Source: Oscillospiraceae bacterium
Lineage (GTDB): Bacteria; Bacillota; Clostridia; Oscillospirales; UBA644
DNA length: 64,000 nt
Reading direction: 5' to 3'
Assembly: GCA_015067305.1 (NCBI GenBank)
Contig: SVMT01000003.1
Coordinates: 1 to 64,000 of the forward strand
The translations under genes were made by a program, and so were the position numbers. The notes beneath the pieces are model-generated. The model saw only the letters and a program-made list of their open reading frames with translations. It was not told where the DNA came from and did no database searches. Shown in pieces: positions 8,332 through 16,773 of the stretch (the stretch's first letter is position 1; each line of letters starts with the position of its first letter).

Positions 8332-9029
8332 TCCAATGCCTCCCTGAGGTCTAATGTTCCGCTGTATAAGGATTTTCCGCAAATAGCACCATAGAGGTCA
8401 AGTTCTTTGCATAAACTGATATCATTCATGTCTCGAACTCCGCCGCTTGCAGTTATTTTAATACTGAGAATATCTTTAAGCTGTTTGAGATGATCTCCGT
8501 TAACTCCGGAAAGAGTTCCGTCTTTTGAAATATCAGTATAAATAATATCATCGACCCCACAGTCTTCCATGAGCTTTGCAAATTCAGTGAAATACACATT
8601 ACTTGTATCCAGCCAACCTTCAGTTTTAACATAACCGTTATCAGCGTCAATCCCAACTGCTATGACTTTACCAAATTCTCTTACAGCATCTTTTACAAAT
8701 TCGGGTTCTTTCAATGCAACGGAACCGAGAATTACTCTACTGATCCCGTTTTTGACATACATCTCAATATCATTCACCGTTCTTATACCACCACCGACTT
8801 CGACAGGAATACCAAGACTTGCAATTTCTTTTATAACTTCATGGTTTATCGGTTTCTTTTCAAGTGCCCCATCAAGGTCTACAACATGAAGAAATTCAGA
8901 GCCCTGAGACTTAAAGTTTTCAGCGGAAATAATAGGAGATTCAGCCACTTTATGTACTGTTTCAAATTCACCTTTAAAAAGACGCACACATTGACCGTTT
9001 TTAATATCTATTGCAGGTAATATTATCAT
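8313..9029 (-). CDS. hisA: ProFAR isomerase
   Basis: A 238-residue (beta/alpha)8 barrel that isomerises ProFAR to PRFAR (step 4). N-terminal [14 protein letters not shown] holds the first catalytic Asp and [10 protein letters not shown] the second; GGGIR and ASGGV are the phosphate sites. The ATG at 9029 overlaps the hisH stop (ATGA), and the end overlaps the real hisF start by 19 bases. Confidence 0.95.
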   Translation of the reverse strand: MIILPAIDIKNGQCVRLFKGEFETVHKVAESPIISAENFKSQGSEFLHVVDLDGALEKKPINHEVIKEIASLGIPVEVGGGIRTVNDIEMYVKNGISRVILGSVALKEPEFVKDAVREFGKVIAVGIDADNGYVKTEGWLDTSNVYFTEFAKLMEDCGVDDIIYTDISKDGTLSGVNGDHLKQLKDILSIKITASGGVRDMNDISLCKELDLYGAICGKSLYSGTLDLREALECCQKE

Positions 9030-9658
9030 AATTCATTATTTATCCAATCGTAAAAATTACTTAACATTTTAAGTCCTGTATCACCGCTTTTTTCAGGATG
9101 ATACTGTGCCCCGAAAACAATTCCATTTCCAACAAGTGCAGGAACTTTTGAGCCGTATTCCGTATATGCAATAATGTTTTCATCAGATGTATTTGCTTTA
9201 TACGAGTGTACAAAGTAGCAGAATGGTTTTTTTGTTATATCTCTTTCAAAAGGAGATTCCTTTGTAAAAGTCAAAGAGTTCCAACCCATATGTGGGATCT
9301 TCAAACCATCAAACTGCATTTTTTCAACCTGACCACTGAGAAACCCCAAACCTTCAGTTTCTTTGAACTCAAAGCTTTTTTCAAACAGCATCTGCATGCC
9401 TAAGCATATACCCATAAGTGATTTTTTATTTACTGATACATGTTTTTTCAATGCATCGGCAAGACCTGTTTCCTCAAGTTTTTTCATTGCTTCCGGAAAC
9501 GCACCTACACCGGGAAGAATAATCGAATCAGCAGACAAAACTTCCGAGGGGTTTGATGAAATTTTAAATGAAGCATCTATATATTTAAGTGCTTTTTCAA
9601 CAGAACGCAGATTTCCTGCTCCGTAATCAATAACTATAATATTTGCTTTACTCATCAT
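9026..9658 (-). CDS. hisH: Imidazole glycerol phosphate synthase, glutaminase subunit
   Basis: A 210-residue class I glutamine amidotransferase that feeds ammonia to HisF. Catalytic triad parts are visible: the nucleophile Cys in LMGICLGMQMLFE, and His and Glu in QYHPEKSG. DYGAGNLRSV at the N-terminus is typical. The start ATG at 9658 overlaps the hisB stop (ATGA) with AAGGA five bases upstream, so it is coupled to hisB. Confidence 0.95.
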   Translation of the reverse strand: MMSKANIIVIDYGAGNLRSVEKALKYIDASFKISSNPSEVLSADSIILPGVGAFPEAMKKLEETGLADALKKHVSVNKKSLMGICLGMQMLFEKSFEFKETEGLGFLSGQVEKMQFDGLKIPHMGWNSLTFTKESPFERDITKKPFCYFVHSYKANTSDENIIAYTEYGSKVPALVGNGIVFGAQYHPEKSGDTGLKMLSNFYDWINNEL

Positions 9659-10233
9659 AAAGATCCTTTTGTACTGAGAATTTCAGAACTGCTGATTTCA
9701 ACCGCTTTTCTTATAGAGTGAGCAACGGCTTTAAAAATTGCTTCAATGCAGTGATGCGCATTCTGTCCATATATAAGATTGATATGGAGCGTGATTCCCG
9801 CATTCATTGCAAAAGCTCTGAAAAATTCAACGACCATATCGGTATCAAAATCACCGACCATAGGCTTGTTGAACTCTGCGTTAAATACAAGGAAAGGACG
9901 ACCTGAAATATCAATCACAGCCTGAGCCAAAGCTTCATCCATGGGAATAAGGCTATCACCGAATCTTGTGATACCTTTTTTATCTCCAAGTGATTTATTG
10001 AAAACTTGTCCAAGCACGATACCTATATCTTCAACTGTATGGTGGCAATCCACATGAAGATCACCTTCGGCTTTAAGATCTATATCCATTTTCCCATGAA
10101 CGGCAAAAGAATTCAGCATATGATCAAAAAAACCAACACCACTTGTTCCATTAAAAGAACCCTTGCCGTCAATATTCATATTTATGGAGATGTCAGTCTC
10201 CCTCGTTTTTCTGCTTACAAAATCCTGTCTCAT
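9655..10233 (-). CDS. hisB: Imidazoleglycerol-phosphate dehydratase
   Basis: A 192-residue monofunctional dehydratase (step 6). Manganese-binding repeats are GFFDHML, DCHHTVED and NAHHCIEA. No phosphatase domain is fused, unlike E. coli HisB, so histidinol phosphatase must be encoded elsewhere. The frame begins at a TTG at 10239, but I prefer the ATG at 10233: it overlaps the hisC stop as ATGA and has GGAGG ten bases before it. Confidence 0.95.
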   Translation of the reverse strand: MRQDFVSRKTRETDISINMNIDGKGSFNGTSGVGFFDHMLNSFAVHGKMDIDLKAEGDLHVDCHHTVEDIGIVLGQVFNKSLGDKKGITRFGDSLIPMDEALAQAVIDISGRPFLVFNAEFNKPMVGDFDTDMVVEFFRAFAMNAGITLHINLIYGQNAHHCIEAIFKAVAHSIRKAVEISSSEILSTKGSL

Positions 10234-11279
10234 GAGCAAATTTCCTCCAAAGCCTGTAAAACGATTTTGTTTTCAGTTTCGGTTCCTGCTGTGATTCTTA
10301 ATCTGTCAGAACCGAAACACCTGATAATTATATTCTTCTCTTTTAATTGGTCGAAAACTCTTCTCGCGTATGGAACTTGTATATATACGAAATTTGTTTT
10401 GGTATTAAAAACTTTTGCGTCTTTAATTTTTAAATTTAATATGCTATTATAAAGCTCCATTGTCTGTTTTTTAATTGTTTCCGCCGATAGTCTTAAATAA
10501 TCGGAACTGCTAAGTATACAACAACCAATAGCTTGAGATATCGAATTGACATTATATGGTGACTTAACCTTATTGAACATTGAAATTATATTCCTGTTTG
10601 CGACTGCAAAACCAAGTCTGCATGATGCAAGGCCGATAGCTTTTGAAAGTGTTCTGAGCACCAAAAGATTTTCGTATGTATTTACATCTTTCATAACAGA
10701 TTCATTTTCATCCCAGAAGTCCATATAGGCTTCATCAACGCATATTACAGCACTTGTTTTTTTTACTATATGAAGTATGTCGTTTCTACTCAAACATTGT
10801 CCTGTAGGATTACAGGGGTTTGAGAACATAACAAAATCATATTTACCGTCATTTATAGTATTAACAAAAGAATCCACGTCAATATTGAACTCTGTATTTT
10901 TATTGAATTGACTGTTTTTTCGTCCATAAAGAGTCGCGTAAAAAGAGTACATTGAAAAGTCGGGGGTAACTGTTAAAACCTTCGCATCAATAGGTACGAG
11001 TGATGAAAATATTATTGAGATCAGTTCATCTGAACCGTTTCCAACAACAATGTTTTCACTGTCTATACCATAATACTCAGCATAATATCTTCTGAGTTCT
11101 TTACAATAAGGATCAGGATACCTGTTAAACTCTACATTATTGACAGCATTTAAAACCTGAGTTTTTATCTCATCAGGAAGTTCCAAACAGCTTTCATTTG
11201 CGTCAAGCCTGATTATTCCAGGTTTATAGCTGAATGGAATATATTCCTCTAAACTGTTTACTGTTTCGCCAAAACGCAT
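10230..11279 (-). CDS. hisC: Histidinol-phosphate aminotransferase
   Basis: A 349-residue PLP enzyme of fold type I that transaminates imidazole acetol phosphate. Visible landmarks: LDANE near the N-terminus, GNGSDELI, SNPCNPTGQ, CVDEAYMDF, the Schiff-base Lys in RTLSKAIGLASCRLGF, and RITAGT near the end. The ATG follows the hisD stop by one base and the gene overlaps hisB by four. Length is normal. Confidence 0.95.
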   Translation of the reverse strand: MRFGETVNSLEEYIPFSYKPGIIRLDANESCLELPDEIKTQVLNAVNNVEFNRYPDPYCKELRRYYAEYYGIDSENIVVGNGSDELISIIFSSLVPIDAKVLTVTPDFSMYSFYATLYGRKNSQFNKNTEFNIDVDSFVNTINDGKYDFVMFSNPCNPTGQCLSRNDILHIVKKTSAVICVDEAYMDFWDENESVMKDVNTYENLLVLRTLSKAIGLASCRLGFAVANRNIISMFNKVKSPYNVNSISQAIGCCILSSSDYLRLSAETIKKQTMELYNSILNLKIKDAKVFNTKTNFVYIQVPYARRVFDQLKEKNIIIRCFGSDRLRITAGTETENKIVLQALEEICS

Positions 11280-11280
11280 C

Positions 11281-12552
11281 TTATTTACCTGTCCTAACTT
11301 TGATCGAGTTTGCGTGAGCTGTAAGACCTTCCGCTTCAGCTATAGAGATTACATCATCCGCAGCCATATTAAGTGCAATTTCAGAGTAATAAAGGTAAGA
11401 GCTCTTCTTAATAAAGCTATCAACTGAAAGGGCTGAGAAAAATCTTGCAGTTCCGGATGTCGGAAGGACATGATTTGGACCTGCATAATAGTCACCAAGA
11501 GGTTCAGGAGATGAATATCCCATAAATACAGAACCCGCATTTCGAACAGAATTAAGTAATTCAAAGGGATTTTCAACGCAAAGCTCAAGGTGCTCAGGTG
11601 CTATTTTATTAGAAATAGCAGCTTCTTCTTCAACATTTTCACATATCATAATAACACCATGCTCTTTAAGTGATTTACGGATTATTTCCTCTCTACTGAG
11701 AGTTTTCACCTGTCTCTCAAGTTCTGAGATAACTTCATTTGCTTTCTGTTCAGAAAGACAAAGAAGAATTGAAGATGAAAGCACATCGTGTTCAGCTTGA
11801 GACATAAGGTCTGCGGCAACAGAAGCGGCAGGAGCTTTATCGTCTGCAATAATGAGTATTTCAGAAGGACCTGCAATCATGTCTATATCTACAATACCGT
11901 AAAGAAGTTTTTTAGCAGTAGCAACAAAAATGTTACCCGGACCGACTATTTTATCAACTTTTGGAATCTGTTCAGTACCATAAGCGAGAGCCGCAACACC
12001 ATGTGCGCCGCCAACCATAAAGAGCCTGTCTACACCTGCAATATATGCTGCAGCAAGAATATCATCAGAAACTCCTCTACCTGGAGGGGTGATCATTATG
12101 ATCTCATCAACTCCTGCAACTTTTGCGGGAATAGCATTCATAAGAACAGATGAAGGATATGCAGCTGTTCCACCGGGAACATAAATACCGACTTTTTCTA
12201 TAGGAATTACTCTCTGTCCCATTACGATGCCATCTGCACCTGTTTGAATATATCCATTCTGTTTCTGTTTTTCATGGAATCTACGTATATTTTCAGCAGC
12301 TTTTTCCAGAGCAGATGAAATTTTTGAATTCTCATAACCTTTTCTTAGTAGACTCTTATCTACCTCAAATGTATCAATATCAATATTATCAAACTGTTTT
12401 GTAAACTTTCTAAGTGCTTTGTCACCATTTTCTGCGACTTCTTTTATAATTTGCGTCACAGATTCTGTCACTTTAGCATCTACACTACCACTGCGTTGCT
12501 TTAATTCTTTTATAAATTTATCGGATTCCGAGCTTTTGATTACGGAGATCAT
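11281..12552 (-). CDS. hisD: Histidinol dehydrogenase
   Basis: A 423-residue zinc enzyme that carries out the last two oxidations to histidine with NAD. Motifs are IYVPGGTAAYPSSVLMNAIPA, VDKIVGPGN, MIAGPSEILIIAD, DLMSQAEHD (zinc ligands), NHVLPTSGTARF and the C-terminal LTAHANSIKVR. AGGAT precedes the ATG. It follows hisG after 15 bases. Confidence 0.96.
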   Translation of the reverse strand: MISVIKSSESDKFIKELKQRSGSVDAKVTESVTQIIKEVAENGDKALRKFTKQFDNIDIDTFEVDKSLLRKGYENSKISSALEKAAENIRRFHEKQKQNGYIQTGADGIVMGQRVIPIEKVGIYVPGGTAAYPSSVLMNAIPAKVAGVDEIIMITPPGRGVSDDILAAAYIAGVDRLFMVGGAHGVAALAYGTEQIPKVDKIVGPGNIFVATAKKLLYGIVDIDMIAGPSEILIIADDKAPAASVAADLMSQAEHDVLSSSILLCLSEQKANEVISELERQVKTLSREEIIRKSLKEHGVIMICENVEEEAAISNKIAPEHLELCVENPFELLNSVRNAGSVFMGYSSPEPLGDYYAGPNHVLPTSGTARFFSALSVDSFIKKSSYLYYSEIALNMAADDVISIAEAEGLTAHANSIKVRTGK

Positions 12553-12567
12553 TCTTTTATCCTCACT

Positions 12568-13203
12568 TCAAATTTTAAGTTTCTTGATTAAATCGGTAAT
12601 ATCGCTTTTTCTGAGTTTCATTGAAGCAATATTCGCAATAAGTCTTGCTGATATAGGACAAATAGTTTCAATAACTTCAAGGCCGTTTTCTTTGAGTGTT
12701 GTACCTGTCTCGACGATGTCTACGATACCGTCGGCAAGTCCCAAAATAGGAGCTAATTCTACAGAGCCCTCAATTTTAACTATCTCAATATCCATTTGCT
12801 TCTGTGCAAAATAGTCACGGGCTATCTTTTCAAACTTTGTTGCTATTACTTTATTGGAGTAACCATCGAAGAATGATACTTCCCCGTTATATTTTGAATG
12901 AGCCGCAAGCGCCATCCTGCATTTTCCGAAACCAAGATCTGCTATTTCATAAAGATGCTTACCATGTTCCATTATACTGTCTTTACCAACAATTCCAAGG
13001 TCACATGTCCCATGTTCAACATATGTAATAACGTCACTTGATTTTACAAGCATAACTTCAATCTTACCGTTATCAATAGGGAAAACAAGTTTTCTTCCCT
13101 TATCATGAATAGACTCACATTCTATTCCACTGTTTTCAAACAATGCAATGGTTTTTTCTTCCAATCTGCCTTTTGTAAGTGCTATTCTGAGAGGTCTGTT
13201 CAT
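12568..13203 (-). CDS. hisG: ATP phosphoribosyltransferase, short form catalytic subunit
   Basis: A 211-residue short-form HisG that makes phosphoribosyl-ATP, the first and committed step. It has the periplasmic-binding-like fold motifs RIALTKGRL, DLGIVGKDSI and the PRPP loop EIADLGFGKCRMALA / ADGIVDIVETGTTL. The short form lacks the C-terminal regulatory domain and depends on HisZ, which is encoded one base upstream. AAAAGGAGG stands before the ATG. Confidence 0.96.
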   Translation of the reverse strand: MNRPLRIALTKGRLEEKTIALFENSGIECESIHDKGRKLVFPIDNGKIEVMLVKSSDVITYVEHGTCDLGIVGKDSIMEHGKHLYEIADLGFGKCRMALAAHSKYNGEVSFFDGYSNKVIATKFEKIARDYFAQKQMDIEIVKIEGSVELAPILGLADGIVDIVETGTTLKENGLEVIETICPISARLIANIASMKLRKSDITDLIKKLKI

Positions 13204-13204
13204 T

Positions 13205-14200
13205 TCAGTTTCCTCCTTTTTTCATTGCTTTTACTACATCAAAAACCTCGTCAATACTGAGACCGAAACCAACAGCATTGAGATTTCTGCCAAATTTAGC
13301 AATCAAATTGTCATATCTTCCACCAGAAAGCACTGTTTTACCTGAACCATAAACGAAACCGTCAAAAATTATACCCGTATAGTAATCAAGTCTATGAACC
13401 ATACCAAGGTCAAATGATAGATATTTTTCATATCCACATTTGCTTAATTCTTTGTAAATGGATCTAAGGTATGAAAGTATTTCAGAAACTCTTGAATCAT
13501 TTACGCTTGATTCAAATTCTTCCAAAATAACGGAATCCTCTTCATTATTCATCTGACCGAAAAGCTTGGGAAGCATTTTAAACGCATCAGGTAGATCCAT
13601 ACTTTCTATGGCCGCAAAGTTCTTTCTTTCAATGAGTTTTCTCGCCTGTTCAGCAATTATTGAATCGATTCCATAAATGTCAACAAGTACGCCAAACAGT
13701 TTACCGTGTCCTATTTCTATTTTAAAATCATCCTTAAAATAAGAACGCAAACTCATAATTGCCAATTTTAAAACATCAAGGTCTGCTTCAACCGGATTGT
13801 CAGCACCTATGTATTCAATTCCTCCTTGAGTAACTTCGAGCAAATTATGGTTTTCTTCAGAATATGCATTAAATATATTCTGACAATAAAACATCTTATA
13901 AGGGAGGGTTTCACTTGCAAGCTTTGTCGCCGCTATACGAGCAATAGGCAAAGTGCAGTCTGCCCTTAAAGCAATCTTTCTGTTCTTTTCATCCGTGAAC
14001 TTATAGATAGTCTCATCCGTAACAGGATCATTGTCCGGATTGAATACATCATAGTATTCAAACGAAGGTGTAATGATCTCATTATAGCCATTTGCCTCAA
14101 AAAGCGAAGTAAGACTATTCATTATCTGTCGTTTCAACTTTGCATCACTGAAAATATAATCACGTGTTCCGTCTTTGATCTTTGTCTGTAAATTAGTCAT
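13205..14200 (-). CDS. hisZ: ATP phosphoribosyltransferase regulatory subunit
   Basis: A 331-residue histidyl-tRNA synthetase paralogue that has no tRNA role. It binds short HisG and confers activity and histidine feedback. HisRS-like motifs are PSFEYYDVF, RADCTLPIARI and LDYYTGIIFDGF with GGRYDNLI; no anticodon-binding domain follows. It is the first gene of the operon, about 30 bases after the expected transcription start. The leader is too short for a T-box or attenuator, so control probably acts by HisZ feedback or at the promoter. Confidence 0.95.
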   Translation of the reverse strand: MTNLQTKIKDGTRDYIFSDAKLKRQIMNSLTSLFEANGYNEIITPSFEYYDVFNPDNDPVTDETIYKFTDEKNRKIALRADCTLPIARIAATKLASETLPYKMFYCQNIFNAYSEENHNLLEVTQGGIEYIGADNPVEADLDVLKLAIMSLRSYFKDDFKIEIGHGKLFGVLVDIYGIDSIIAEQARKLIERKNFAAIESMDLPDAFKMLPKLFGQMNNEEDSVILEEFESSVNDSRVSEILSYLRSIYKELSKCGYEKYLSFDLGMVHRLDYYTGIIFDGFVYGSGKTVLSGGRYDNLIAKFGRNLNAVGFGLSIDEVFDVVKAMKKGGN

Positions 14201-14236
14201 TGTTCTTTATCTCTTTATTTCTTTATTATGATGAAT

Positions 14237-14265
14237 ATTATATAACATATTTATCAATATGTCAA
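14237..14265 (-). promoter_or_regulatory. Perfect consensus promoter of the histidine operon
   Basis: Minus strand TTGACA (14260-14265), 17-base spacer, TATAAT (14237-14242). No leader peptide or T-box stem fits between it and hisZ. Confidence 0.9.
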
Positions 14266-14282
14266 GTATAAAATATCGAACT

Positions 14283-15359
14283 TTATGTAAAATACAACAG
14301 ATTACATCTGATATAGTTTATTATTTTATCAAAAATATCATTTTCAGCTATATCTCTATCAATTATTTTAACTTCACCATTGATCTTCTTGAATATTATG
14401 TATTTTCCGTCAGCTCCGGTTACCCCAACATCAGCTTCTGCTGCTTCACCTATTCCGTTTACTACACAACCCATCACCGCTATCTTAAGAGGTTTCTCAA
14501 TATCTCTCAGCGCTGTTTCCAATTTGTCAGCAAGTTCCATAGTATTAACTGTAGTTCTGCCGCATGTAGGACAAGAAACAATCTCTACACCATTATTTCT
14601 TAAGCCAAGGAACCTCAAAAGCTTATTTGCTGCATATATTTCTTCAACAGGATCTGCAGAAAGTGAATACCTGATCGTAGAACCTATACCGTCAAGGAGT
14701 AAAGAACCTATTCCTACAGAGTTCTTGATAAGACCTGATTTCAAAGTTCCTGCTTCAGTAACACCTAAATGAAGAGGATGACGATTTTCATTCATCTGGT
14801 CAAATAATCTGTACGTTTCAGTCATAAGTTTTACATTAGAACTTTTTATAGAAACAACGATATCTTCGCATCCGCACTCTTCCACTATTTTGACATTTTT
14901 CAATGCACTTTCAGCAAGAGCCTCCGCAGTAGGCGATCCATATTTCGCAAGAATTTCTTTTTCTAATGAGCCCGAATTGATACCAACACGAATTGGAATA
15001 TGATTTTCAACAGCTTTACGTACAACTGTTTTAATATTTTCAGAGCCAATATTACCAGGATTTATCCTTATTTTATCAGCCCCTGAATCCATAGCCGCAA
15101 GAGCCAATTTATAATTGAAATGAATATCAGCAACTAAAGGAATATCTAATTTCTGTCTAAGTTTTTTAAATCCCTCAGCTGATAATTCATCAGGAACGGA
15201 AGCTCTGAGTATTTCACATCCGGCATTTTGAAGGTCCAATGCCTGCTTTTCAAGTTCATCATAACGAGTAAAAGGAATATTCGTCATAGACTGAACAGAA
15301 ACAGGAGAATTTCCACCTATGATTTTATTTCCGACTTTAACTGATCTATATCTATTCAT
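14283..15359 (-). CDS. ispG: 4-hydroxy-3-methylbut-2-enyl diphosphate synthase
   Basis: A 358-residue Fe-S enzyme of the MEP isoprenoid pathway that converts MEcPP to HMBPP. The N-terminal TIM barrel starts with SVKVGNKIIGGNSPVSVQSM; the C-terminal domain holds the 4Fe-4S ligands in SCPTCGRTT and AVMGCVVNGIGEA (three Cys plus a Glu). Length is normal for the bacterial form. GAGGGTG precedes the ATG. It is the last gene of the rel-dtd-hydrolase series and ends just upstream of the his promoter. Confidence 0.96.
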   Translation of the reverse strand: MNRYRSVKVGNKIIGGNSPVSVQSMTNIPFTRYDELEKQALDLQNAGCEILRASVPDELSAEGFKKLRQKLDIPLVADIHFNYKLALAAMDSGADKIRINPGNIGSENIKTVVRKAVENHIPIRVGINSGSLEKEILAKYGSPTAEALAESALKNVKIVEECGCEDIVVSIKSSNVKLMTETYRLFDQMNENRHPLHLGVTEAGTLKSGLIKNSVGIGSLLLDGIGSTIRYSLSADPVEEIYAANKLLRFLGLRNNGVEIVSCPTCGRTTVNTMELADKLETALRDIEKPLKIAVMGCVVNGIGEAAEADVGVTGADGKYIIFKKINGEVKIIDRDIAENDIFDKIINYIRCNLLYFT

Positions 15360-15370
15360 ATTTTCACCCT

Positions 15371-16297
15371 CTATGATATTGTATTATTTATCCACTTCAG
15401 GATCTCATTAAACACTTCATCTTTATTTAACTCATTTATAGGCTCATGTCTACAATCTTTAAAGAGTTTTACTTCAACATTTTCAGCTTTTTTGATCTTC
15501 AACTTCATGTAAACACTTATTACGCCTTTGCCGAAATCTCCTATTGGATCATCTTGACCTGAGACTAAGAAAGTTGGAAGTTTTTTCGGGTACAGTTTAT
15601 ACCACTCCGATGATGAAACAAATTTTAACATTCTGAACATATCGCAAAAACCCTGAGCTGTAAAAATAAACATATTTTTATCACACTGTTTTTGCATCTC
15701 TTTATCTCTCGTGATCCATGCACTGGGAGAAGTTTCACCCATTTTTTCAAACTTCTTATTATTACTGCCCATAGTCAAAGTATTAAGTAATTTATTCACA
15801 TATTTTGACCCATTGACCTTTGAAACCATAGAAGAAAATGCAATGGCTATATCTATAGCATTATTTCCTCCACTTGTGCCACTTACTATAAGAGCATCAA
15901 TTTCTTTTGGATTATATGCAGTGAAATATCTTACTATGAAAGAACCCATACTGTGTCCAAACAAAACAGTTTTTTTATCAGGGAATTTTGATTTCATAAA
16001 AGATATAGCTTTTAAAACATCACCTTGTATATATTCAACTCCATCCTTTTCGCCGAACCAGCCTTTTTCGGAATCATCCAAAATTGTCTGTCCGTGACCA
16101 AGTTGATCATAACTCAAAGAAGCAATACCATTTTGGGCAAGGAATTCAGAGAAACAGTCATAACGTTCTTTAAATTCACACATACCATGAACAATAACGA
16201 CTACAGCCTTAACATCTTCAGGAATAAAAACCGAATAATGTATAGCATGAATTCCGTCTGTACTTTTAAATGTTCCGTTTTCTTTCTTGAATTCCAT
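15371..16297 (-). CDS. Alpha/beta hydrolase (lysophospholipase/monoacylglycerol lipase type)
   Basis: A 308-residue serine hydrolase of the serine aminopeptidase S33/Hydrolase_4 group. It has VHGMCEF (oxyanion region), YDQLGHGQT, the nucleophile Ser in GHSMGS, an Asp in SGQDDPIGD and a His in DCRHEP, in normal order. There is no signal peptide, so it is cytoplasmic. A strong AAGGAG site precedes the ATG. The neighbours dtd and ispG do not point to a substrate; lysophospholipid or monoglyceride is the family guess. Confidence 0.85.
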   Translation of the reverse strand: MEFKKENGTFKSTDGIHAIHYSVFIPEDVKAVVVIVHGMCEFKERYDCFSEFLAQNGIASLSYDQLGHGQTILDDSEKGWFGEKDGVEYIQGDVLKAISFMKSKFPDKKTVLFGHSMGSFIVRYFTAYNPKEIDALIVSGTSGGNNAIDIAIAFSSMVSKVNGSKYVNKLLNTLTMGSNNKKFEKMGETSPSAWITRDKEMQKQCDKNMFIFTAQGFCDMFRMLKFVSSSEWYKLYPKKLPTFLVSGQDDPIGDFGKGVISVYMKLKIKKAENVEVKLFKDCRHEPINELNKDEVFNEILKWINNTIS

Positions 16298-16311
16298 TAT
16301 ATTTCTCCTTT

Positions 16312-16773
16312 TTATATATTATTAGAAGGTTCTTCTGTCAATATGATCGTAACAGGACCGTCATTTACAAGGTCTATTTCCATATCAGCACCGAAAACAC
16401 CCGTTTTTACAGGCGTATGTTTACTGAATTCTTCCACAAATTTATTGTAAAGAGGTAATGAAACATCAGGCTTTGCGGCATTGATAAAAGAAGGTCTTTT
16501 CCCATGTGAAGTATCGGCACATAAAGTGAAATTAGAAACTATCACAACTTCTCCACCAATGTCATTTACAGAAAGATTCATCTTATCATTTTCGTCACAG
16601 AATATACGCATACCCCTGCATCTTTCCGCAAGTCTTTTCATTTCTTTTTCAGTATCCCCAACTTGCACACCAAGGAGAATAAGAAGTCCCTGACCAATAT
16701 TTACATAACTGATATTATCCCCGTCAGTTATTTTCATATTTACACTTTTAACTCTTTGAACTACTGCTGTCAT
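16312..16773 (-). CDS. dtd: D-aminoacyl-tRNA deacylase
   Basis: A 153-residue homochirality editing enzyme that removes D-amino acids from tRNA. Dtd motifs are AVVQRVKSV at the N-terminus, SNFTLCADTSHGKRPSF (usually SQF; Asn here) and the cross-subunit NDGPVTI carrying the Gly-Pro pair. The ATG overlaps the rel stop as ATGA, so the two are translationally coupled. Confidence 0.94.
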   Translation of the reverse strand: MTAVVQRVKSVNMKITDGDNISYVNIGQGLLILLGVQVGDTEKEMKRLAERCRGMRIFCDENDKMNLSVNDIGGEVVIVSNFTLCADTSHGKRPSFINAAKPDVSLPLYNKFVEEFSKHTPVKTGVFGADMEIDLVNDGPVTIILTEEPSNNI

